DNA of 37,147 bases from a virus: IMG/VR virus record IMGVR_UViG_3300021957_000124, positions 1 to 37,147 of that record. One strand, given 5' to 3'. Of the stretch, positions 6,108 to 12,804 are shown one piece after another; position 1 is the stretch's first letter, and each line of letters starts with the position of its first letter. The notes beneath the pieces were generated by a model. The model ran no database searches. It worked only from the letters and a program-made list of their open reading frames with translations, and was not told the origin of the DNA. Both the position numbers and the translations under genes were made by a program.

Positions 6108-6436
6108 TTGACAGACCCGCCAAAAAGCTGCCAATCGCGCAGGTATATACACATACACAACCCCATCATAATCTATGATTATGAAAATAATTCATGTGAC
6201 AAAGGCCGAAAAGTTTGCCATCGCACACAGCCACACATGCAGGCGACCCCTAGAACTACGTTCTAAAAAATAAATGTTGACAAGGGTTTCGGCAACTGCT
6301 AGGGACGATCACAACATGCACTGATGACATGTGCACATGATGCAGGCTTTCTTCGCCTGTTAACATGTGCATAATGCGATCATGATTAATCACGCACCAG
6401 AAAGCTGTTGACAATCAAAACCGGATCTGCCAGCTT
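6108..6436 (+). promoter_or_regulatory. Four promoter-like elements TTGACA-N14/15-TGCYA before the first early gene
   Basis: Element A: TTGACA 6108-6113, N15, TGCCA 6129-6133. Element B: GTGACA 6196-6201, N14, TGCCA 6216-6220. Element C: TTGACA 6277-6282, N14, TGCTA 6297-6301. Element D: TTGACA 6408-6413, N14, TGCCA 6428-6432. The TGC sits where an extended -10 TGn motif would be, but the following hexamers (CAATCG, CATCGC, TAGGGA, CAGCTT) are poor -10 boxes. They may be activator-dependent promoters or operators for one regulator. Element D would start transcription near 6443, about 42 nt before the first gene. Between them lie TCATAATC/GATTATGA (6166-6184) and TAGAAC/GTTCTA (6251-6265). Confidence 0.5.
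6328..6371. repeat. Compound palindrome and hairpin in the early leader
   Basis: CATGTGCACATG (6328-6339) is a perfect 12 bp palindrome. Its right half TGCACATG (6332-6339) also pairs with CATGTGCA (6364-6371), enclosing CAGGC/GCCTG (6343-6347 and 6355-6359) around a TTTCTTC loop. Two mutually exclusive structures are possible. TGATTAATCA (6383-6392) follows as a further perfect palindrome. Confidence 0.55.
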
Positions 6437-6484
6437 GATATGGCCTCCAGCAATTTCGCTGTCTGGCAACTCAGGAGTTTTATC

Positions 6485-6940
6485 ATGGCGACATTCACAT
6501 ACAACATCGATGACAACAAGCTGGCATCTGGCAAACAGTTCAACGCTGTATGCTCACACTACACTAACCTACTCGCTACGAAGTTAAATTTAACTTCACA
6601 AGATCGTTATGTCCTGTTTAACAGGATGAGAGGTGCTGTAGGTCATTACTTCGGAGAAGTATTGAACTCTAAGATGACCCATGGCGATGTGCAATTGGCT
6701 TTTCAAGCCACTGTGGTTCCCTCAGACATCTTAATTACTATTAAGATTCCTAGTGATGCACCAAAGGCTCAACCGAAGGTTGCAGCGGTTGTAGAGGCTC
6801 CTAAGAAGGGCCGAGGTAGACCCAAAGGGTCTAAGAATAAAGCAAAAGAGACTACGAAGTCTCCAGAGACTTTAGAGCAACGGGTAGATTCCTTAGAATC
6901 TAAGATGGATAAAATCTTAGAAATTCTAACTGCGAAGTAA
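6485..6940 (+). CDS. AT-hook DNA-binding protein with C-terminal coiled coil, first early gene
   Basis: I start this 151-residue protein at ATG 6485 (MATFTYNIDD), which has AGGAG seven bases upstream; the frame extends to 6440 without a ribosome site. Residues 1-90 form a compact-looking unknown domain. Residues 107-118 (KKGRGRPKGSKN) are a canonical AT-hook with the GRP core that binds the minor groove of AT-rich DNA. Residues 129-149 (LEQRVDSLESKMDKILEIL) are a predicted coiled coil, so it should oligomerise. As the first gene after the structured leader it may act on host or phage DNA early in infection, for example as a transcription or nucleoid factor. That role is inferred. Confidence 0.85.
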   Translation: MATFTYNIDDNKLASGKQFNAVCSHYTNLLATKLNLTSQDRYVLFNRMRGAVGHYFGEVLNSKMTHGDVQLAFQATVVPSDILITIKIPSDAPKAQPKVAAVVEAPKKGRGRPKGSKNKAKETTKSPETLEQRVDSLESKMDKILEILTAK

Positions 6941-7006
6941 TCCTGAGTCACCTGAGTATGTGAATAAACTACTCACCTGAATTTAATTAATATTACGAGG
7001 TGGTTT

Positions 7007-7171
7007 ATGAAATTTTTTATTGGCGTTGCGTTTAGTTCGGCTTTGTTTTTTATATATGTTGCTTGGACAATTAGTATTATAAAGTTTGATATAATGGTAC
7101 TTAGCACCTTATCAGGTGTAATAATAGGGGCAGTTCCCGGTATGTTATATTATTTTAATGGTGGAGAGTGA
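7007..7171 (+). CDS. Small two-helix membrane protein
   Basis: A 54-residue frame starting MKFFIGVAFSSALFF, with two hydrophobic segments (about residues 3-24 and 31-48) and few charges. ACGAGGTGG precedes the ATG at 7007. Its stop is two bases before the ATG of the next gene. Position in a dense run of early genes and the good ribosome site support it. Function unknown; early inner-membrane proteins of phages often modify the host envelope or exclude other phages. Confidence 0.65.
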   Translation: MKFFIGVAFSSALFFIYVAWTISIIKFDIMVLSTLSGVIIGAVPGMLYYFNGGE

Positions 7172-7173
7172 GT

Positions 7174-7380
7174 ATGTATTATTCTTATGGCGATGGATCT
7201 GGTAAGTGGCATAGCCAAACCATGAAGCGATTCAGTGACTTAGAAACTGAGTCATTAAAATATATTATGTTTGATTGTAGCAGGGCTTTAGAGGCTATGC
7301 CTGACAATCCAAAGGCAGGACAATATCAAGATGAGATTCTTTATTGTTCTATGGAGTTAAATAAAAGGAGGAACAGTTGA
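7174..7380 (+). CDS. Small early protein of unknown function
   Basis: A 68-residue protein, MYYSYGDGSGKWHSQTMKRF. The ATG at 7174 is preferred over the in-frame GTG at 7168 because GGTGGAG lies seven bases before it. It is soluble-looking with a helical C-terminal half ending NKRRNS. No family is recognised. It is coupled to the next gene through a TTGA overlap. Confidence 0.7.
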   Translation: MYYSYGDGSGKWHSQTMKRFSDLETESLKYIMFDCSRALEAMPDNPKAGQYQDEILYCSMELNKRRNS

Positions 7381-7607
7381 AAACTATATTACATGTTAAT
7401 CAGCATAACATTAAAGCTAATAGTAGAGGGGCTGATCTACCAGTACTTACTGTTAAAGATTATAAACAAAATAGAAAATGTAATCAGGCATTAATTAAAG
7501 ATGCCGAAGGTAATGTAGTTGCTAAGTTAATATATAGTCCAGACAAGCCACTGTCCTGTGGTGCCAAGGTCTGGATAGAAACTGAATTAAATGTGGAGAC
7601 AATATAA
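7377..7607 (+). CDS. Small early protein with TTG start
   Basis: A 76-residue protein beginning KTILHVNQHNIKANSRGAD after a TTG start at 7377. The start is decided by a full AGGAGG five bases upstream and by the TTGA overlap with the preceding stop; no ATG fits. The fold looks like a small beta-rich domain (VLTVKDY, VVAKLIYS, KVWIETELNVETI). Function unknown. The stop overlaps the next ATG by one base. Confidence 0.7.
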   Translation: MKTILHVNQHNIKANSRGADLPVLTVKDYKQNRKCNQALIKDAEGNVVAKLIYSPDKPLSCGAKVWIETELNVETI

Positions 7608-8227
7608 TGTATAAAACTCACGCTACTAAAGTTCAATCTTATGCACAAAGATCTGCCGATAATATGGCATGGGTTGTTATTATGGTTATTTGTTCAATCA
7701 GAATGAATTGGTTGACCGTAGGTTTTCAGCTAATAGATATTAAAAATCTTAAATTAGACTCTAGGTTTCTTAAAAACAAAACTAGGGCCAAAGGTTATAT
7801 GTATATTATGACTCACAAGCATAAAATTTATAGCCAAATGCTGGCAGTAATTAACTCACATAAGAACGATGACGAGAAAGCATTATCACTTATGAAAATA
7901 TTCATTAGGATTCCGGGGCTTGGATTAGCTAAAGCTGGCTTTGTTTGTCAGTTAACTGCTGGATTAGTTGGGTGTATGGATAGTCATAATGTAAAGTTAT
8001 TTGGCATTGAGCCAAAGTGTTTAGAGTATGATAAAAATATTAAGAAGGAGGCGTTACTTATTGAAAAGAAAAGGAATTATATTAAGATTTGCCATGAGTA
8101 TGGCACAGAATTTCTTTGGAATAATTGGTGTGAATTCTTGGCTAACGACTCAGGATCTAATAGTAAATGGGTTGACGGGTTCCATGCCTCGGAAGTACAC
8201 TATACTTATCTAACTCAGGAGGGCTAA
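7607..8227 (+). CDS. Helix-hairpin-helix protein, possibly DNA glycosylase-like
   Basis: A 206-residue protein. Residues 100-128 read IRIPGLGLAKAGFVCQLT...GCMDSHN: a helix-hairpin-helix (PGLGLAKAGF) followed by a hydrophobic helix and a conserved-looking Asp in C-M-D-S-H-N. This layout matches the HhH-GPD DNA glycosylase fold, in which an Asp follows the hairpin, and similar proteins occur in marine T7-like phages from memory. The catalytic Lys of bifunctional glycosylases is not evident. GGAG precedes the ATG. A role in repair or modification of phage DNA is plausible; a plain HhH DNA-binding protein is the alternative. Confidence 0.75.
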   Translation: MYKTHATKVQSYAQRSADNMAWVVIMVICSIRMNWLTVGFQLIDIKNLKLDSRFLKNKTRAKGYMYIMTHKHKIYSQMLAVINSHKNDDEKALSLMKIFIRIPGLGLAKAGFVCQLTAGLVGCMDSHNVKLFGIEPKCLEYDKNIKKEALLIEKKRNYIKICHEYGTEFLWNNWCEFLANDSGSNSKWVDGFHASEVHYTYLTQEG

Positions 8228-8229
8228 CA

Positions 8230-8457
8230 ATGTATTACGCAACTAGGGTTGATTCATGTAGCGGGATTTGGTTTGTTAATAAAACTTTAAAAAGCTTTGT
8301 CAAGAACTTTCATGATGGCGACGAGATTCTCATCTGTAAGAAAAAACCAGACACTGCTGACCACGGTTATTATTATAGAGTAGTAGACGGAAAAGTTAAG
8401 CGCCACCCTAAGAAAGCAATTAATGTAATGTGGATGAAAAGGGAGTTAGGACTATGA
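8230..8457 (+). CDS. Small early protein of unknown function
   Basis: A 75-residue basic protein (MYYATRVDSCSGIWF) with a strong AGGAGG site before ATG 8230. A run of short strands, including GYYYRVVDGKVKRHP, suggests a small beta domain. It is coupled to the next gene by an ATGA overlap at 8454-8457. No family is recognised. Confidence 0.7.
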   Translation: MYYATRVDSCSGIWFVNKTLKSFVKNFHDGDEILICKKKPDTADHGYYYRVVDGKVKRHPKKAINVMWMKRELGL

Positions 8458-8696
8458 GGTATAATAAAATATTAGAGTTTAATGTAGGTAAAGTAAAAGG
8501 TTCTTGTCTTGTTTATTATGAGCCTCCCCAGTACGAACCACCTAACATGATTCAACAACAGTATATTGAGTTCTCTCATGTAGATGTTAATAATAAACTA
8601 ATACCTTTTGAAAGTATTAATGATGTTTTATTTGGAATTATGGAACAAGCTTTTGAACAAGAACAAAAAGACTACTTAGCTTATGGAGATTATTAA
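8454..8696 (+). CDS. Small early protein of unknown function
   Basis: An 80-residue acidic protein (MRYNKILEFNVGKVKGS). I take ATG 8454 as the start because it overlaps the previous stop (ATGA) and has AGGGAG upstream; the longer frame to 8430 lacks support. It has Pro and Gln-rich stretches (YEPPQYEPPNMIQQQ) and an acidic C-terminus. The stop overlaps the next ATG. No family is recognised. Confidence 0.68.
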   Translation: MRYNKILEFNVGKVKGSCLVYYEPPQYEPPNMIQQQYIEFSHVDVNNKLIPFESINDVLFGIMEQAFEQEQKDYLAYGDY

Positions 8697-8956
8697 TGAG
8701 CTTAACACTTTGGGTTACACAAGACATAGAAGTTATTCATTTTAAAGGTTATAAAGAACACACTATAAGGAGGTTTAAAAAGTTTAATACATTATCACAA
8801 GCACAGGAGGAACTAGAAAAAAACAGTGACAACTATTATATATATGAGGGAGTTAAACCTGACGACCTTCATGGAGTTTATATTTTTTCAGGTAATAGAT
8901 TACATAGGATAGACAATGAAGCAAGTATTAATAGACGTAAGAAACAGCTACGGTAA
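8696..8956 (+). CDS. Small early protein of unknown function
   Basis: An 86-residue protein (MSLTLWVTQDIEVIHFKGY) with a basic C-terminus (INRRKKQLR). ATG 8696 overlaps the previous stop in TAATG. It ends the first early gene cluster, since a 58 bp gap follows. No family is recognised. Confidence 0.68.
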   Translation: MSLTLWVTQDIEVIHFKGYKEHTIRRFKKFNTLSQAQEELEKNSDNYYIYEGVKPDDLHGVYIFSGNRLHRIDNEASINRRKKQLR

Positions 8957-9014
8957 TACTTTATATTAAAAAACTAGGTTACACAATCACTGTAAAACAA
9001 AAGGAAGTAATAGT

Positions 9015-9956
9015 ATGAACAACGTAATTAATATGTTTGAAAACGCCAAAGTTGCTGACTACGGCCCTGCTGATTTTGATATTGATCAAGCGCCTCTTAC
9101 TTATATTACTGAGTCTGGTATTCAGAAAGCATCCAAGCATGTAATATATAGAACAGATACTGGAGAAGAGTTGGGTATACACGGCTCACGTTACTCAGAC
9201 TTATATGATTTATCTTATAAGAGAATGATAGATAACCAAAGAGATTGTATTAATAAATCTGGTTTAGACCTCGGAGGTCTTAGCGAAGACATACAAGTAT
9301 CACATAACGGTGCTAAGTGCTTTGTTAAACATACCCTACCAGATGTAAAACTACGGACTCCAGATGGTGATCAAGCAGCCCTAACATTCTTAACTGTTAG
9401 TAGCCTAGATGGCACCTTCCCCTTTATATCTACAACAGGAGCCAATCAGTGGGCTTGTATGAATGGTCAAGTATTTACTAATGGTGCAGCTACCATGTAT
9501 AAATCTAGACACACTAAGAAATTAGATGTAGACCATGCCGCTAAGATTATGTATCAAGCTGTAGATATATTTAAAGATGAGGTAGACAAGTGGTTTGTCT
9601 GGTCTGAGATTGGTGTACATAATATGGATGCCTTCTTTGCTTTTGCTAAAGCAGCTAATGCAAAGGCAGTGTTTGCTTGGCATAAAGAATACCCAACAGC
9701 CCATATAAACGAGATGCTTTTACAACCTAAGATATATAGCAATACTGCTTTGATGTATATGTGGGATAAATATACTACGCATTACTCTAAGAAGATGGGT
9801 ACGAATCAATGGGCTGTATACAATACACTTACTGATTGGTCTACTCATGCTCCAGCAGCAAGGGAATCTTCTCAGGTAAACATTGCTTCTATATCTTATA
9901 AGCGTGGTGAGACTGTTCGTGATACAATTATTTCTAACTTTCGGGAGGCAGCGTAA
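9015..9956 (+). CDS. DUF932-like phage/plasmid protein
   Basis: A 313-residue protein with AAGGAAG seven bases before ATG 9015. The layout resembles the DUF932/DUF945 phage and plasmid proteins: YRTDTGEELGIHGSRYSDL near residue 45, then a beta-rich middle (AALTFLTVSSLDGTFPFISTTGANQWACMNG) and a long helical C-terminal half. The biochemical role of the family is unknown; members are common in mobile elements. The stop overlaps the start of the next gene. The 58 bp upstream gap holds no promoter I would defend. Confidence 0.75.
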   Translation: MNNVINMFENAKVADYGPADFDIDQAPLTYITESGIQKASKHVIYRTDTGEELGIHGSRYSDLYDLSYKRMIDNQRDCINKSGLDLGGLSEDIQVSHNGAKCFVKHTLPDVKLRTPDGDQAALTFLTVSSLDGTFPFISTTGANQWACMNGQVFTNGAATMYKSRHTKKLDVDHAAKIMYQAVDIFKDEVDKWFVWSEIGVHNMDAFFAFAKAANAKAVFAWHKEYPTAHINEMLLQPKIYSNTALMYMWDKYTTHYSKKMGTNQWAVYNTLTDWSTHAPAARESSQVNIASISYKRGETVRDTIISNFREAA

Positions 9957-10228
9957 TGAAAATTGATACAGCAAAGATTAAACTAGACGCAGACTATATT
10001 CTTCAGGCTTACACAAGAGAGTATAAGAATATAAATAACGTCTATAGACAGACAGGAAAGAAGGATATAATTGCTTGCTTCACTACTTTTAAATGCTATG
10101 AAGAGCCAGCAGAACAGCTCCAAGGTATATTAAATTTAAGGGATGCGCTGCTTAGAGCATACGAGTTCTACCCTGATGGTGAGGTAGTTGTGGAGTTAAT
10201 TATAAAGGATGAGATGGTGAACGTATGA
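9956..10228 (+). CDS. Small protein of unknown function
   Basis: A 90-residue protein (MKIDTAKIKLDADYIL) coupled to the DUF932-like gene by a TAATG overlap and to the next microgene by ATGA. It looks alpha/beta, with a helical middle (EQLQGILNLRDALLRAYEF) and a closing strand. No family is recognised. Confidence 0.68.
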   Translation: MKIDTAKIKLDADYILQAYTREYKNINNVYRQTGKKDIIACFTTFKCYEEPAEQLQGILNLRDALLRAYEFYPDGEVVVELIIKDEMVNV

Positions 10229-10383
10229 ATAAGAAAGAATTAATATGGGAGTTAATGGAGCTTAGAGAACAAGATCTAGATGGTTATCCTCTTGACTATA
10301 TGTTTGGGTATAGATCTGCTTTGGATGAAGCTATAGATTTAATCATGCCGTTCCTAGTTAAAATTAAGGAGGATGCAAAATGA
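10225..10383 (+). CDS. Small helical protein of unknown function
   Basis: A 52-residue frame (MNKKELIWELMELREQ) filling an otherwise empty 150 bp gap. ATG 10225 overlaps the previous stop and its own stop overlaps the next ATG (10380), both as ATGA. That chain of couplings is the main support. The protein is helical and acidic, ending FLVKIKEDAK. Confidence 0.65.
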   Translation: MNKKELIWELMELREQDLDGYPLDYMFGYRSALDEAIDLIMPFLVKIKEDAK

Positions 10384-10637
10384 AATTTGATATAGACTGG
10401 GACACAATAGATGCAATCGGTATAGAGTTTGTTAAAGAATCCTATGCGGGATTACTTGAAACATTCAGTGGGTATGATCCTGAAAACGCTGATCATAAAG
10501 AAGATTTTTATAACGATGAGTGGAGGGTTGAATGCTTTGAAACTGTTTTAAAATACATACTACCTAAAGGAGAAGCACATGCGTTTATTGCGGGACAAAG
10601 GCAAAAATACCTTAGCCAGATTGACCTCTTTAATTAA
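10380..10637 (+). CDS. Small protein of unknown function
   Basis: An 85-residue acidic protein (MKFDIDWDTIDAIGIEF) with a full AAGGAGG seven bases before ATG 10380. The C-terminal helix reads EAHAFIAGQRQKYLSQIDLF. The last 59 nt are shared out of frame with the next microgene. No family is recognised. Confidence 0.7.
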   Translation: MKFDIDWDTIDAIGIEFVKESYAGLLETFSGYDPENADHKEDFYNDEWRVECFETVLKYILPKGEAHAFIAGQRQKYLSQIDLFN

Positions 10638-10749
10638 AGGGGTTTGGACAGACATGACAGCAGGTGAGTTAAGTGAGAACGAAAGAACTTATATTAAAAC
10701 ATCTGCCGTTATATTTTTATTATTTCTTTATGTATGGGTGACATTATGA
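10579..10749 (+). CDS. Single-pass membrane microprotein overlapping its upstream neighbour
   Basis: A 56-residue frame starting MRLLRDKGKNTLARL at 10579, inside the preceding gene in another frame. AAAGGAG stands six bases before the ATG. The stop (10747-10749) overlaps the thyX ATG as ATGA. The C-terminal 18 residues (KTSAVIFLLFLYVWVTL) are a transmembrane segment and the N-terminus is basic, so the bulk should be cytoplasmic. It fills the gap before thyX and decides the thyX start. Function unknown. Confidence 0.65.
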   Translation: MRLLRDKGKNTLARLTSLIKGVWTDMTAGELSENERTYIKTSAVIFLLFLYVWVTL

Positions 10750-11387
10750 AAGTAGAATTGATTGATTTGATGGGCGGGGACTTGACTGTTGTAAACAGTG
10801 CCAGAGTTTCCTTTGATAAAATAGCATCTAAAGTTAAGGAGTCAGACCAGAAGTTAATTAGATACCTAGCAGCACATGATCACTGGACTCCCTTTGGACA
10901 CGTTCAAGCACAGTTCAGGATTAAGGCTCCGGTATTTGTCGCAAGGCAGTTGGTTAAGCATCAGGTCGGCATGGTCTGGAACGAGACGAGTCGTAGGTAT
11001 GTAGATAGTGAGCCAGAGTTTCATGCACCTGAAGCTTGGAGGAAACGTGCGCCAGATAAGAAACAAGGTTCATTATTAGAAACATTTACAGGGATAGATG
11101 AGGAGCGTTGGGATACAAAGTATTGGGGCCTCATGGAAACTTGTAAGACTATCTACGATAACATGATTGCTTCTGGTGTAGCCCCTGAACAGGCTCGTAT
11201 GATTCTACCGCAGTCTATGATGACTGAGTGGATATGGACAGGATCACTGGTTGCATTTGCTAGGGTAGTTAAGTTAAGATCCAGTTCTGATGCACAGTAT
11301 GAGTGTCAGCACATAGCAAACAGGATTAAAAAAGAGTTAGACAACACCCCACAAGTTGAGTATTCTTGGAGAGAATTATGTCAATAG
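10746..11387 (+). CDS. thyX: FAD-dependent thymidylate synthase ThyX
   Basis: A 213-residue ThyX, which makes dTMP from dUMP with methylene-tetrahydrofolate and FAD. The family signature near residues 71-85 reads KHQVGMVWNETSRRY; the usual form is RHR-x-x-S-x-N-E-x-S-x-R-Y, so Arg-His-Arg is replaced by Lys-His-Gln and one residue is inserted before N-E. Other parts (NSARVSF, HWTPFGH, EQARMILPQSMMTEW) fit the family well. The ATG at 10746 is preferred to 10734 because it overlaps the stop of the microgene and follows GGTGA. With the ribonucleotide reductase downstream it forms a dNTP supply route independent of ThyA. Confidence 0.95.
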   Translation: MKVELIDLMGGDLTVVNSARVSFDKIASKVKESDQKLIRYLAAHDHWTPFGHVQAQFRIKAPVFVARQLVKHQVGMVWNETSRRYVDSEPEFHAPEAWRKRAPDKKQGSLLETFTGIDEERWDTKYWGLMETCKTIYDNMIASGVAPEQARMILPQSMMTEWIWTGSLVAFARVVKLRSSSDAQYECQHIANRIKKELDNTPQVEYSWRELCQ

Positions 11388-11569
11388 GCACTAGGATTTT
11401 TGTACACGACACTGTTAAAATTAATATCAAGAGATCTTTAGCGGATGACACACAGTCTAAAGATACTTGGGACATTACGATAACAGATGATAGAGGTGAA
11501 AGCGTAACTATCTATTGTTGGGGTGATGATGCTATATTGACTGGAGATCTTACAGGAGAAGGTGTATGA
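11378..11569 (+). CDS. Small protein of unknown function
   Basis: A 63-residue protein (MSIGTRIFVHDTVKINI). ATG 11378 follows GGAGAG and overlaps the end of thyX by 10 nt. A TTG further upstream keeps the frame open but is less likely. The protein is beta-rich and acidic (WDITITDDRGESVTIYCWGDD). Function unknown; its position does not by itself imply a link to thymidylate synthesis. Confidence 0.65.
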   Translation: MSIGTRIFVHDTVKINIKRSLADDTQSKDTWDITITDDRGESVTIYCWGDDAILTGDLTGEGV

Positions 11570-11808
11570 CAGCAGACGAGGAAGGTTGGATTGAGGGCAT
11601 GGCAGATTTCTACTCAGCAGTAGATGACGCATGGGCTTATGCTTTTGTTATGAGCTTAGGTACTCGTACTCCTAATGATGTTACGAAACAAAAGTTTATT
11701 GAGTTTGTTTCAGATACTCTTATGAGTGTGAACGATGACCTTTCTTGTAGCACCGATGACATCATCAACATGATTCCAGATTTTATTGAATACTTAGGAG
11801 ACTGGTAA
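11566..11808 (+). CDS. Small acidic protein of unknown function
   Basis: An 80-residue, strongly acidic, helical protein (MTADEEGWIEGMADFY). Start and stop are both coupled to neighbours (ATGA at 11566, TAATG at 11808). Small acidic phage proteins often mimic DNA or bind host factors, but nothing here points to a target. Confidence 0.68.
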   Translation: MTADEEGWIEGMADFYSAVDDAWAYAFVMSLGTRTPNDVTKQKFIEFVSDTLMSVNDDLSCSTDDIINMIPDFIEYLGDW

Positions 11809-12086
11809 TGTTTGTAGAAGATATTTTAAAACTAAAAGAACAACTGTTAAACCCTAAAAGAAGTGATGAGTTTATTGTACCATTATACATTGAAGGTTGG
11901 AGATACTTTAAAGTAAAAGTAGGTAACAAATATTGTTTCTTAACACCTCTTGTAGGAGGTAACAGAACCAAGAAAAGATTAAGTTCTTTTAAACAAGAGC
12001 TTAAAGAAACTTACTGGAGTGCTGCGACATGGCATTCTAGTAGGCAGGGCAAACGCCCTAGAAACTGGAAGAATTTGTATGCTTGA
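11808..12086 (+). CDS. Small basic protein of unknown function
   Basis: A 92-residue basic protein (MFVEDILKLKEQLLNPK) with strands in the middle (GWRYFKVKVGNKYCFLTPL) and a Lys/Arg-rich C-terminus (SSRQGKRPRNWKNLYA) that could bind nucleic acid. The stop codon lies inside the -35 box of the ssb promoter. No family is recognised. Confidence 0.68.
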   Translation: MFVEDILKLKEQLLNPKRSDEFIVPLYIEGWRYFKVKVGNKYCFLTPLVGGNRTKKRLSSFKQELKETYWSAATWHSSRQGKRPRNWKNLYA

Positions 12087-12111
12087 CAAGAAGTTTTGCA
12101 TCGCTTATACT
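12083..12111 (+). promoter_or_regulatory. Consensus sigma-70 promoter for the replication operon
   Basis: TTGACA (12083-12088), a 17 bp spacer and TATACT (12106-12111) place the start near 12118 (an A), 26 nt before the ssb ATG. The -35 box contains the stop codon (12084-12086) of the upstream gene. The layout equals that of the rightward promoter at 5371-5399. Confidence 0.8.
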
Positions 12112-12143
12112 TCCCAAACCATAAACCTATAGGAGAAAATACG

Positions 12144-12575
12144 ATGGCTATTGTTGATGGAGTTGCTTACTGGGCTAGTGTCACTACCCCCAACACAACC
12201 TATGAACCTGTCTACAGTATTAATGTAGTAGTAGATAATGAAGTTGCTAATGACTTCAGGAGCCGAGGCTTTACTGTTAAAGATAAAGAAGAAGGCCCAA
12301 CCATTGTTGTTAAGCGTAAAGTGCATGGACCTAATGGTATGATTAGAACTGCACCTAAGTTAATTGACAATATGAAAAATGAGATGGACTGTCAGATCGG
12401 TAATGGATCTACTGTACGTGTCCAGTATAAAGAGTGGGAAATGACTCGCCAAGGTACTTTGTATAAAGGACTAGACCTACAAGCTGTACAGGTTAAAAGC
12501 CTAGTTTCTTTTAGTAAGGGCGGTTTAGACGAGTTTGATATTATTGAAGATGAAGAGGAGGTAGATGAACTATGA
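12144..12575 (+). CDS. Single-stranded DNA-binding protein (probable)
   Basis: A 143-residue protein. I choose ATG 12144 (MAIVDGVAYWASV), with AGGAG eight bases upstream, over the in-frame start at 12096, which lies before the mapped promoter's start site. The body is a run of strands that fits an OB fold (YWASVTTPNTTY, YSINVVVDNEVA, GPTIVVKRKVHG, TVRVQYKEWEM). The C-terminus is a strongly acidic tail (EFDIIEDEEEVDEL), the hallmark of SSB and T7 gp2.5, which use it to contact polymerase and helicase. It is first in an operon with primase-helicase and polymerase. The assignment is by architecture and context, not by a unique motif. Confidence 0.75.
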   Translation: MAIVDGVAYWASVTTPNTTYEPVYSINVVVDNEVANDFRSRGFTVKDKEEGPTIVVKRKVHGPNGMIRTAPKLIDNMKNEMDCQIGNGSTVRVQYKEWEMTRQGTLYKGLDLQAVQVKSLVSFSKGGLDEFDIIEDEEEVDEL

Positions 12576-12799
12576 CACAGTTCACATATAAAACTGATGA
12601 TGGTTTGTATGATGTAGAAAAATTAAATGATGCTGGTAAAGTAGCTTTTAATTATCTTGCTGAAGTACAGTCTGAAGTTCAAATGCTTAGTAAAAAGATT
12701 GACGTTCTCAACGCAGCAGCTAAAACATACAATGGTATGTTGCAAGAGAATCTAGATCCCGAAGCTTTAATAGCCGAAGAGGATCAGGCAGAGTCTTAA
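12572..12799 (+). CDS. Small coiled-coil protein (DUF6447-like)
   Basis: A 75-residue protein with a short beta start (FTYKTDDGLYDVEKLNDAG) and a long helix (FNYLAEVQSEVQMLSKKIDVLNAAAK) ending acidic. This order matches the small DUF6447-type proteins of marine phages, from memory. Coupled to ssb by an ATGA overlap. Role unknown; it is followed by a terminator, so it is co-transcribed with ssb. Confidence 0.7.
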   Translation: MTQFTYKTDDGLYDVEKLNDAGKVAFNYLAEVQSEVQMLSKKIDVLNAAAKTYNGMLQENLDPEALIAEEDQAES

Positions 12800-12804
12800 A
12801 TAAT

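Noticed and set aside
6941-7006. Terminator after the AT-hook gene
   Set aside because: Only a 5 bp inverted repeat without a following T-run.
8028-8213. 61-residue frame inside the HhH protein gene
   Set aside because: Shadow frame, very basic by codon bias of the real frame, no ribosome site.
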